A DNA stretch of 64,000 nt from Dioscorea cayenensis subsp. rotundata (lineage: Eukaryota; Streptophyta; Magnoliopsida; Dioscoreales; Dioscoreaceae). The notes beneath the pieces are model-generated. The model saw only the letters and a list, made by a program, of their open reading frames with translations, was not told where the DNA came from and ran no database searches. Of this stretch, positions 33,668-44,473 are shown piece after piece. Position numbers and translations under genes: made by a program. Positions within the stretch are counted from its first letter, which is position 1. The number at the start of each line of letters is the position of its first letter. The stretch covers positions 10,555,688 through 10,619,687 of the forward strand of contig NC_052477.1 of the NCBI RefSeq assembly GCF_009730915.1, written 5' to 3'.

Positions 33668-34864
33668 ATACCTAACACAAAACGGCTCGTCTCCAAGCGC
33701 CCAAGGACCTCCGGACCCTCCTCTACACCCGATGAGCCCGTCTTCAAGTTATCCCATCATCGAGAGAGATATGATCGACTGAAAACAAAACTATTTGGAA
33801 CATTGTGCTACCTTGATTGGGGAATTGTGGAGAACCTTGGGATTTCAAGTCAAGTAAGGGAGTGGCTATCAAAAAATTGTTGGGATAAACTTTTTGCCAT
33901 AAACGAGCGAACCTTTCGTCAATTAACTTTGGAGGTTTTGAGTACATTTGAGGCACAACAAGATGGCGATTCCGTGCAGAATAGGAAAATTCTCACCATC
34001 GCTTTTCAAGCTTTTTGGACGGAAGCGCATTATGCACCACTTGGATTTTTGCCAAGTACTTGGGGATTTATGATGATGAGTTTATCAACTCCATGCCCGG
34101 TAAGCGTCTTAAGCTTGATTTCCCAAGTGGAGTGGGACGAAGCAACTATTAGGCGACCTTGGCGGGTGATGATCAAACATGAAAGGCCTCGCGCATGATT
34201 GACCCGGCCCACAGATTCATTCATGCTTTGATTGCTCGATCCATTTGGGGCCGGACCGATAGCAAGGGGGTTGTAACTCAATCTGATCTTTATACGATGT
34301 ATGGCATCTTCGAGCGATGCCCTACTCACCTTGGCCACCTTGTCGCCGATGCATTTCTTCACCAGGGCTCATATCCACGATTGGGAGCTATATTTATTGG
34401 GCCCTATGTGACTAGATTGATCCGTGGCATGGGTTTACTTGAGCAGACACAAGGCATGCCCGTTGTAGGAGGTACGGTCGCTCTTGGACCAACCCACATA
34501 CGGGCGATAGGCTTGATGGTCGCACGTGGTGCACTCCACACGCCCCGGGCCATCGGGTGAGTCTAGTCGCAGCCAGATCGAGCATACAGAGTTAGACCCT
34601 GAGGGCGTGCCTTCTCTGACCCCGGGCGCTACATCTTTACCTGACTTTGACATGAGACTGAGGGGACTTGAGGGCGAGGTTCGGGTCGTGCATCGGGGAG
34701 CGAGTGAGATTCGTGGCCAGCTTTACCAGATCATTGAGGGACAACACCGGCTCGAGGCAGATCTTCACCGTTTTATCACTTCCTATATTGGTTCATCCTT
34801 GCACACTGTTGCCACTCCTTCTGCCACCATGCCACCACCACCAGCACCTGATTGTGATGAGTAG
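33668..34864 (+). pseudogene. ORF2 (Athila 3' ORF) of A element, best preserved copy
   Basis: The frame is open from 33668 (ATA where sister copies have ATG) to 34198, then continues with single shifts in 34195-34560 and 34526-34864. That is about 399 codons with two frameshifts and no other obvious stop. Features: basic N-terminus, LTLEVLSTFE (about 33925), GRTDSKGVVTQSDLYTMY (about 34250-34305), GPYVTRLIRGMGLL (about 34400-34440), a predicted helical segment (about 34640-34790) and a proline-rich end. It is homologous to the B-family ORF2 copies despite unrelated LTRs. It has no signal peptide or membrane segment, so envelope function is unlikely from this sequence; its role is unknown. Confidence 0.8.
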
Positions 34865-36306
34865 CAGCTTGTTGGAGCCTCGAATAAATATTGTTTACTT
34901 TTTGCTTGCTTTTGTTTTTGTGTTTTTGTTAAGTTGGCATGGTTCTACCCCTATCGACTTGTGTTATTGAACTTTAGTTTATGTTCATCTTTGTGTTTTT
35001 TTGTTGACTACTCTCTAGTTTTTTTCCCCTTGTGCTTGTATTTTTTTCAATTTTTTTGTGGAATGATGATGTCCCCTTTATCCTCGCAGGCATTAAGGGA
35101 ATTTGGTGAGCTTTCCTAGTTTTTAATGGAGGCCTGACGAGACATGTCTTGCTCACCACACCTTTTGTCGAGTCCTACCTCACGGCGAGCACAAGTTCAA
35201 CCGGGAGTTCATTTTCACCCTCCTTTATTATTTGTATTGCTTTCATCATGCATGTTTTTTTCATTATTAGTGTACATTGAGGGCAATGTACAACACTAAG
35301 TGTGGGGATGGGTGCATTTCATGTATTAGGACCATTGTTACATGCTAGTGTTACCTATGATGGCTTTTGTTCATTCTTGTAAGATTCTTTTTAGCTTGAC
35401 TAATGATTGATGTGAGTTATTTGTTTCTATGCTTTTATTGAACTCTGCTTTTTACCCCTAGTATTGTCATGTGCACTCGAATTTTTTTGTCGATGCCCCG
35501 GGAATAGCCAATGTGACTACTCTCTAACTCTCTTGTATGCGTAACACACTACTTTGAGTACTTGGCCTTAGAACACTAAGTTCTTTCCATCAATGGACTC
35601 TTAAGAACTTCTAAGTCTTGTTGAGCTAATCCTAATTTTGTGGCATGTAGTGTACTCTAAAGATGTGATCTAGGGTGAATGTAAAAAAAAAAGAGTCTAT
35701 GTCAGTATTCCTTTACTATTAAAGCATGAATACGTCTATGTGGACTGTAATCGAGTAGTTGGGTGGCTCTTATGCCTAACCAGCATGTGCACCCTCTAGA
35801 AAGATTTCAAAATGATTTTCTTGCGGTCTACGTTAGTCGGACTCAAAAAAAAAAATTGAAATGAATGATGAAATGAAAATAAACCTAGTGATCTTTTTGA
35901 GTGCCTACCAAAGGTTTTGAGTAGAAAGTGGATTTAGTTTCAAGCTATAGAATTAGAAGGATCTTACTTGGCCATTGAAGTAGCACTTAGTAGTTTAAGA
36001 CTTAGTATTCTTTGTAAGTGGAGTGATTAGCATCTACAGTTGTACTGATTGAAGTTCTTAGGCTAGACCAGATCAGGGCATATGAGATATAAGATTCACT
36101 TACACGGCACAGACATATAAGGGGTGAGACAAGATATTTTTATTATGCTTATTGACTTTGACTCAACATCTATGTATCATTGTCCATTGCTATTGGAATC
36201 TTATATTTGCTTAAGCCAGAGGTAATGCATTTAGCCACTTCTCAGTCTCTTTGTTTTTCATGAGTTGTTTGCTTGGGGACAAGCAACGCTTAAGTGAGTG
36301 GATATT
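34865..36306 (+). mobile_element. 3' internal non-coding region of A element
   Basis: It aligns with 240-703 plus 2343-3252. The internal hairpin module is at 35272-35312 (GTACATTG-AGGG-CAATGTAC then TAAGTGTGGGGATGGG). The terminal hairpin is at 36269-36286, with a decayed purine tract (TAAGTGAGTGGATATT, 36291-36306) before the LTR. Confidence 0.88.
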
Positions 36307-36704
36307 TGATAAGTGTCTAAAATGTAGGTGTTTTTCATATAATTATCGTATTCACTTTGCATGTATTTTTGTGAGGTTTGATGCCCTGCTTTTATGTTTA
36401 ATCGCCTTCTATTTGCTTTGTAGGGCACAAGGAAGCCATGGAGAACAAGAAGATATCATTTGGGCAAAAAGAGAAGAAAAACGAGAATTTCATACTACCA
36501 GTATGGGGGTCGATGTCATGTAGCAGCGATTATTTTTGGAGTGTCTGCCCAAATCTCCATACTACCCAGTATGGGGGTCGTATGGCACCCAAAAACCCTA
36601 GATTCGCACCCCATACGGGGTGCATACGGCCCCCATACTGGGTAGTATGGAAATCAAGCGTACACTCCAAAATAATCCAGTCACATAAAGGCATACGGCC
36701 CCCA
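36307..36704 (+). mobile_element. Truncated A 3' LTR ending in a fold-back
   Basis: About 36307-36584 is the forward LTR start. About 36585-36704 is an inverted copy of overlapping A LTR sequence. The arms 36557-36584 and 36623-36650 are 28 bp with one mismatch, separated by 38 bp. It then joins reverse B sequence at about 36705. Confidence 0.82.
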
Positions 36705-37853
36705 TGCAATGGTGAGTCGTGAAAATCCTTAAATACATAGTCCCAAATCTAAGGTCAAATATGCCTAACTCTATACATGTCCCGAGGAGAGATTAGATAA
36801 CCTCTTAACCTCGCGACTCAAATAGAGTTGCAATGAGCTCTAGGGATTCCCAAGAGATAAATCTCTTCCCTAATTATAGACCTAACCCTTTGTTCCGGTG
36901 GAAGGTCCCTAACCACAATTAAGCCCCTAGATACTAAGATCACCTCAACGCTTCACTCGCATGCACGCGCAACTAAGCCCCAGCGGAGGGTCATTCCTTA
37001 GACCATTCACTCTATGATGGCCACAAAGAACTCGAGGAATGAAGGTAGAATCTATCATGCCGGAGGGGAAAGGGGACGCCCCTGCACTCCTCGACTCACC
37101 CTCACAACCCTCTCCAAACCCTAGCTTTGTCTAACGCTCATGGTGTGTCACTCACTCACAAGGTTACCAACAAGAACTATCAACCCTAGTTCACTCTAGG
37201 GAAATGTTCATACAATCAAGCATTCAAGGTTGGAACTCATAATAAACATCAATTAATTGAGATCATAATAAAGAGATTCAATGAAACAAATACATCCTAG
37301 GGTTCACAAATACCCAAGTACCCACTAGGGGTTTAGCTCTCCATGGAGCTAAGTACAATCAAAGAAATAGAATGTAAAAGTAATGAATCCATAGAAAACC
37401 CCCTCGATGGTCATGTCGATGGTCTTGTGGAGAGTCCTCCGCTCATCGCAAGGGATTCTTTCTCCGGCCTAGGATATACCTCGGCGGATCAGTGCCGATG
37501 AAAGCTCTCCCAATAACCTTCTTCCAAATGACGCGCGATGTCGGAGCCATAGAACCTCTCCAAAACCCTAGCCAATACCCCTCGAAAACCTAGCCGAAGC
37601 CCTCTCTCAAGTTTGGGAAAAGATGGAGAAAAGAATACTGAAATCGGGACTGAATAGGCTTTAAATAGGATTGGAATCGTGCGACCACATGGGCCTATGG
37701 ATTTTACACACGCCCATGTGGAATTTAAACATGGGCGTGTATAATTTCAACACGCACGTGTAGATTCTCTGAATTCCTGTTTTCTCGGCCAGCTATGAAC
37801 AGTGTTGCTGCAGTACTTTGCTCTTGTTCAATGATAGACAAGTTGGTGGAGCT
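36705..37853 (-). mobile_element. Reverse B LTR fragment
   Basis: It matches the reverse B LTR copy at about 38295-39360, from AATGGTGAGTCGTG through the reverse TATTTAAA (about 37660) and CACGCCCATGTGG palindromes to the AGTTGGTGGAGCTCTTG stretch. Both LTR ends are missing. Confidence 0.82.
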
Positions 37854-37989
37854 CTTGTTTTATACGATGATAGAATAAGAATGATGATAGAATAAGAAGA
37901 TATAAAATAGAATGTATGGTAAAATAGCTAAGAAAACAAAGTGCAAAGTATCTCTAAACGCCTACTCCCCGGCAACGGCGCCAAAAACT
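37854..37989 (-). mobile_element. Reverse B leader with tRNA-Asp PBS
   Basis: On the minus strand the PBS TGGCGCCGTTGCCGGGGA is perfect at 37966-37983, next to the reverse 5' LTR. It is followed by GAGTAGGCGTTTAGAGATAC leader sequence also seen at 43235 and 54657. The rest of the element is gone. Confidence 0.88.
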
Positions 37990-39695
37990 TGACAAGGTCA
38001 CCTTGCGTATATCCCGCAAGTGCACGGGTTTGTCAAAGTAATAATCCCGGTTGAGCTGGTATCGAATCCAGAGGGAGTAGGAAATAAAAACACTTAATTA
38101 TCTTCTTAGCTATGTGAAAGATCAGTAGTGATAATTGTGACAATGATTCAATTCTCAAAAGTTAAAGCAACAAGTAAGATAGCACGAGTAAAGGAGGAGG
38201 TAAGGCAATCGATAAAAATGGGTTACTCGGATAATGCTCCACCTAGGATAATTGTTTCAAGTGCAAGAACCCTCTATTATGCTTCCTAATCAATACAATG
38301 GTGAGTAGTGGAAATCCTTAATTTCATAGTCCCAAATCTAAGGTCAACTATGCCTAACTCTATACATGTCCCGGAGGAGAGATTAGATAACCTCTCAACC
38401 TCGCACTCGAATAGAGTTGCAATGAGCTTTAGGGATTCCAAGTGATAAATCTCTTTCTAATTATAGACCTAACCACGATTAAGCCCTAGATACTAAGATC
38501 ACCTCAACGCTTCACTCCATTGCACGCGCAACTAAGCCCCAATAGAAGTTCATCCCTTAGACCATTCACTCTATTATGGCTGCAAAGAACTCGAGGAACG
38601 GAGGTAGAATCTATCACGTCGGAGGGGAAAAGAGATGCTCCTGTACCTCTCGACTCACCCTCTCAACCCTCTCCAACCTAGATTTTTCTAACGCTCGTGG
38701 TGTGTCACTCACTCACAAGGTTACCAACGAGAACTCTCAATCCTAGTGTCACTTCAGGGGAAATGTTCATACAATCAAGCATTCAAGGTTGGAACTCAAA
38801 ATAAACATCAATTAATTTAAAGCATAATAAAGAGATTCAATGAAACAAATACATCCTAGGGTTCACAAATACTCAAGTACCCACAAGGGGTTTAGCTCTC
38901 CATGGAGCTAAGTACAATCAAAGAAAAAGAATGTAAAAGCAATGAATCCATGGAAAACTCACTCGATGGTCGTGTCGATGGTCTTGTGGAGAGTCCTCTA
39001 CACCTCGCCCAATAACCTTCTTCCAAATGACATGCGATGTTGGAGCCGTAGAACCTCTCCAAAACCCTTGCCAATACCCCTCAAAACCCTAGCCGAAGCC
39101 CTCTCTCAAGTTTGGAAAAAGATGGAGATAAGAATACTTAAATCGGGGCTGAATCGGCTTTAAATAGGGCTGGAATCAAGCGACCACACGGGCCTATGGA
39201 TTTTACACACGTCCATGTGGAATTTCCACACGGGCATGCATAATTGCCACATGCCCGTAATTATTCTTTGAATTCCCAAATCCATACTTTCATCGGGCTA
39301 ATGCAAAAGGGCACACGTTCACGTCTTGGGTCACTTGCTTCTTCAATGATAGACAAGTTGGTGGAGCTCTTGTTCTATGTGCATACGTTGGAATACTCGA
39401 GTGCGACTGCCCTTGTGCCCCTCTAAATGGAGGTGCCAATTAGAATACGAGGAGGTTGGCACACACTCTAGCATCTCACACCCGACCTATGTCTTCGCGT
39501 TTGAACATTAGCAAGATTTCCTCCAAAATCGGTGCATTGTGATCCACATTGGCTTCTTAACTTCATAATCAACCTCACAACCCTACCTGTATGAAAGTAA
39601 CATAAAAACACACATATTAGTGTAAAAACCTGAGAAATGTAATGCTCAACATAAGGAATGAACGCTTCGCATTCATATCGCACAAGCAGTTATCA
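37990..39695 (-). mobile_element. Reverse 5' LTR, family B
   Basis: On the + strand it begins TGACAAGGTCACC and ends GCACAAGCAGTTATCA. With the PBS at 37966-37983 on the minus strand it is a 5' LTR whose body was replaced by another LTR fragment. The reverse TATA-like box is at about 39160. Confidence 0.92.
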
Positions 39696-41119
39696 ACCGG
39701 TCTGAAATACTCCCGAATCTATGCTTTCATTGAGGTAATGCAAACGAACACACATTTATGTCGTGGATCACCTTGCTTCTTTAATAAAAGACATATTGGT
39801 GGAGATCTTGTTCTATATGCACAAGTCAGAATGCTTGAATGTGACTGTCGTTGTCCACCTCCAAATAGTTGTGCTAAATTGAGTACGAGGAGGTTGGGAC
39901 ACATTCCTGCATCTGGAACCCGACCTATTTTAAGGTCAGTGGAAAAAAATCCACGTGGTGTGTGGATTCCGATTCCAACCCTATTTAAGTCGCGATTCAG
40001 CCCAATTTTTTTGCAATCTTTTTCCCTTCTTTTCTTACACTTTTCTCCATCGTTTGGGAGGCAATCGGCTAGGGTTTGGAGAGGCTTTTGGCAAGTTTTT
40101 AGAGTGGTTCGAAAGATTTGAAACCGTGATTCGCTTGGAAGAAGGTTATTGGGGAGCTTTCATCGGTAGAAATCTGGCGAGGTGTGCCCTAGGCCGGACA
40201 AGGGAACCTTTGGAGAAGACTAGACTACTCCACAACACCATCGACATGAACACCGAGGAGGTTTTCTATGTATAACTTGTTTTTACATTGGATTTCATTA
40301 TTGATTGTAGCTCGCTCTATGGAGAGCTAAAACCCCTAGTGGGTACTTGGATTTGTGAACCCTAGGATGTATTTGTTTCATTAATCTTCTATTTTTGTTT
40401 TCCTTAATTGGTACTTTTTAATTGGTTTCAATCTTGAATCTGCATTGATGTTCCTCGCGGGCGTACTAGGGTTGAAGTCTACGATACTCCCTGTGAGTGG
40501 TGACTACTGAGGATTAGACATTGCATAATTGGAGATGGTCGAGAGGGTGAGTCGAGAGTTAGTAGAGCATCCCCTTTCCCCTCCGATGTGATTTATTCTA
40601 CCTTCATGTTGCAAGAGTTCTTTGCGGTCTTAGTATAGTGAATGGGCTAAGGGATGACCTTGCACTGGGGCTTAGTTGCAAAGGCAATAGAGTGAAGCGT
40701 TGAAGTGACTCTAGCACCTAGGGCTTAATTAGGACTAGGGGTCTTTCGCCTGGACCAAAGTGTTAGATCAATATATAGGAATAAGGTTTATCACGTGGAA
40801 TCCGTAGAGCTTCTTGCAACTCTACATAGTGTGAGGTGTTGAGATTGATCGATTTCTCCACCGGGACATAGTGTAGAGTTAGTCACGATTGACGTTAGAT
40901 TTGGGATCATGTGTTTAAGGATTTCCATGACTCATTAAGAATCAATTAGGAGACTTAATAGTTGGGTTGCACTTGAAGCAATTGTCCTAGGTGAAGCAAT
41001 ATCCGAGTACCCCATTTCTATCAATTGCCTTACCTCTCATTTTTGTTGTAATGAAATAAAGAAAAGAAGAAAGAGATGTAATAATATGTAAGGAGATGCA
41101 ACCGATAGAAATGGGGCAC
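39696..41119. mobile_element. Rearranged B' LTR pieces in both orientations
   Basis: 39696-39937 is a reverse piece of the early part of a B-type LTR. 39938 to about 41055 is the forward later part, with TATTTAAG at about 39982, GTGAACCCTAGGATG and a 3' part like 15000-15480. About 41056-41119 is a short reverse copy of that 3' part, giving the inverted pair CCCCATTTCTATC / GATAGAAATGGGG around 41015 and 41104. No LTR terminus is complete. Confidence 0.7.
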
Positions 41120-43212
41120 TGATAAGTGCTTGTGCTATATGAATGCGAAGTATTTTTTTCTTATGTTAAGCATTACCTTTCTCAGGTTTTTACACTAATA
41201 TGTGTGTTTTTATGTTACTTTTATGCAGGTAGGATTGTGAGGCCGATTATGAAGGAAAGAAGCCAATGTGGATCATAATGCACCGATTTTTGGAGGAAAT
41301 CTTGCTAAGGTTCAAACGCAAGACATAGGTCCGGTGTGAGATACTAGAGTGTGCCAACCTCCTCGTATTTGAGTTAGCACAACCATTAGGAGGGGCACAA
41401 GGGCGCTCATACTCAAGCATTCCGACTTATGCATATAGAACAAGATCTCCACCAACTTTTCCATTATTGAAGAAGCAAAGCGATCCACAACATGAACATG
41501 TGCCCGTTTGTGTTACCTCGATATAAGTATGGCTTCGGGAAGTATTTTAGGCCAGATACTATAGCAGAGCACTGTAGCAACCTCCTCGTATTTGAGTTAA
41601 CACAACCATTAGGAGGGGCACAAGGGTAGTCATACTCAAGCATTCCGACTTATGCATATAGAACAAGATCTCCACCAACTTTTCCATCATTGAAGAAGCA
41701 AAGAGATCTACAACGCGAACATGTGCCCGCTTATGCTACCCTCGATGGAAGTATGGCTTCAGGAAGTATTTTAGGCCAGATTGTGTAGCAGAGCATTGTA
41801 GCAACACTGTAGCAAAGTATTGTAGCAAACGATCTGCTCACAAACCGCTCGAGAAAACTCAGCAACGGGAATCCGCACGAGCATGTGGAAATTCCGCACG
41901 CCCGTGTGAAAAATCCACGGGGGCATCCATAGGGACATGTGGATCCCCGATTCCAGCCCTATTTAAGACTGATTCAGCCCCCGATTTCAAGATTCTTTTC
42001 TCGATCTTTTCCCCAACTTGAGAGAGGGTTTCGGCTAGGGTTTTAAATGGTATTAGCTAGGGTTTTGGAGGGGTTCTACGGCTCCGACATCGTCATCTAT
42101 TTGGAAGAAGGTTGGTAGGGGAGCTTCCATCGAGGCGTATCCTATACTGGACAAGGGATCTTTGGACGACGAGTAGAGGACTTTCCACAAGACCATCGAC
42201 ATGACTATCGAGGGAGTTTATTATGGATTCATTGCTTTTAAATTCTATTTCTTTGATTGTACATAGCTCCATGGAGGGTTAAACCCCTAGTGGGTACTTG
42301 GGTATTTATGAACCCCTAGAATGTATTCATTTCTTTTGAATCTCTTTTATTATGCTTTTTTAATTAATTGATGTTTATTGTGAGTTCCAACCTGAATGCT
42401 TGATTGTGTGAATACTCCCCTAGAGTGACACTAGGGTTAAGAGTTCTTGTTGGTAACCTTGTGAGTGAGTGACACACCACAAGTGTTAGACAAAGCTCAG
42501 TTGAAAAGGGTTGACAGGGTGAGTCGGGAGGCAGTGAGCATCCCTTTCCCTCCGATGTGTTAGATTCTACCTCCATTCCTCGAGTTCTTCGCGGCCATAA
42601 TAGAGTGAATGGTCTAAGGGATGACCTTCCATTTGGGGCTTAGTTATGGGTGCAACATAGTGAAGCGTAGAAATGATCTTAGTATCTAGGGCTTAATTGT
42701 GGTTATAGATCTTCCACCTGGACCAAAGGGTTAGGTCTACAATTAGAAGAGATTTATCACTTGGAATCCCTAGAACTTATTGTAATTCTATGTGAGTGCG
42801 AGTTTGAGAGGTTATTCAATCTCTCCTCCAGGACATGTATAGGGTTAGGGCATAGTTGACCTTAGATTTGGGACTATGTAATTAAGAATTTCCATGACTC
42901 ACTCTGCATTGATTAGGAAACATAATAAAGGGTTCTTGCACTTGAAAATGATTGTCCTAGGCGGAGCAATATCCGGCTACCCCATCTTTATCGATTGCCT
43001 TACCTTCTCCTTTACTTGTGCTCTCTTACTTGTTGTTTTACTTCTAAGAATTGAATCATTATCACACATATCACTATTCATCTTTCACATAGCTAAGAAG
43101 CGAATTAAATGTTTTTTATTCCCTACTCCCTGTGGATACGATACTCGCTCATCCTGGATTATTACTCGACAAACCCTGCACTTTCATGGATATACACAAG
43201 GGGCCCATGTCA
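41120..43212 (+). mobile_element. 5' LTR of a B element with internal duplication
   Basis: It runs from TGATAAGTGCTTGTGCTATATG to GGGGCCCATGTCA. At 2093 bp it is the longest B LTR because a stretch of about 222 bp is tandemly duplicated (about 41357-41578 and 41579-41802; CAACCTCCTCGTATTTGAG...). Several TGTAGCA motifs lie at 41570-41830, and TATTTAAG is at about 41963. Confidence 0.92.
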
Positions 43213-43217
43213 GTTTT

Positions 43218-43234
43218 TGGCGCCATCAAGGGGA
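43218..43234 (+). other. Degenerate primer binding site (B element)
   Basis: TGGCGCCATCAAGGGGA lies five bases after the LTR and has the expected start and end, with changes and a lost base in the middle. Its position supports the call. Confidence 0.65.
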
Positions 43235-44114
43235 GTAGGCATTTAGAGATACTTTGCACTTTGTTTTCTTTTAGCTATTTCACTCGCACATTCTATTTCT
43301 ATATCTTCTTATTCTTTTCATTTGTTCTGATTTCTTTTTCTTTTCTTTTTGGGAACAGCTCTAAGATATGACCCGAGGGAACCCCTCAATATTGATTGAA
43401 AGAGATCCCCGGCTTGAACGTACACTTAGAAGAAAAGGGAAAGAACCTTTGCAAGAACAAAGCCTAATCTAGCTGATTTGGAAGTGGAATAATCTAAAAA
43501 CATGGCGTAATGTAATGAGCAACAAGGACATTATCCGATTATGCCGACCTTTTCGCTGTTAGGGGACACAATCGAGCATTGTAAGCGCTCCCTCGATTAC
43601 GCTCGAACTTCGAGCTGAAGCCGCATTTATCCACATGTTACAAAGAATCCGCATGTCAATGGTTTCGCTCGATGAGGATCCAAAAAGTCATATAGAGAGT
43701 TTTTCTTGAGGGTGTGATATGTCAAGATAAAGGGGTGACGGATGATGCCACTGCAAGTTGCGTAGCCTTTCCCATTTTCCCTAAAGGGGAGAGCGGAAGC
43801 AGTGGCTACACTTATTACCTAGAGCATCAATTACCACATGGGAGGAGATGGTAGAAGCTTTTCTTGCCAGTTATTTTCCTAACGGAAAATCCTCGAAGCT
43901 TAGGAATGAGATCTCATCCTTTTTTCAATTAGAATTGGAGTCTCTATTTGATACATGGGAAAGGTTCAAGGAGCCCCCGGAAAGTGCCCACAACACGGAT
44001 TTTCGAGTGGATGATTGTTCGGACCTTTTACAATGGTTTGAACCCGAGTACAAGGTAACTCTTGGATGTGGTAGTAGGTGGTACCTTAGGTAGCAAGACT
44101 CGATGAGGCCCGCT

Positions 44115-44370
44115 ATTAATTGAAGAAATGGGGTCAAATGCCTACTAATGGAATGCTAGGAGAAGAAAATGTGGCCGGTCTCCATGAGATAGGTGCAAAG
44201 AATCTTCATTGAGTCGCTCAATTGGAAAATTTGAGTAAGAAGTTAATTGAAGAAATGGGTTGAAAACGACTACTAATGGAATGCTAGGGAGAAGAAAAAG
44301 GTGGCGGGTCTCCATGAGATAGATGCACGAGAACTTTCATTGGTGCTCAAGTGGATAATTTGAGTAAGAA
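44115..44370 (+). repeat. Tandem duplication of about 128 bp inside gag
   Basis: TTAATTGAAGAAATGGG...TGAGTAAGAAG is present twice, starting at 44115 and 44243. The units differ by small indels, so the duplication is not recent. Confidence 0.8.
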
Positions 44371-44473
44371 GTTAGATCTTCTAACTTCAAAATAGAGTAT
44401 GCCATCACTAATTGCAATGGGTATGGCGGAGGACATGCTCCCTCCGATTGCCAGATCTCTATTGGTGATGTAT

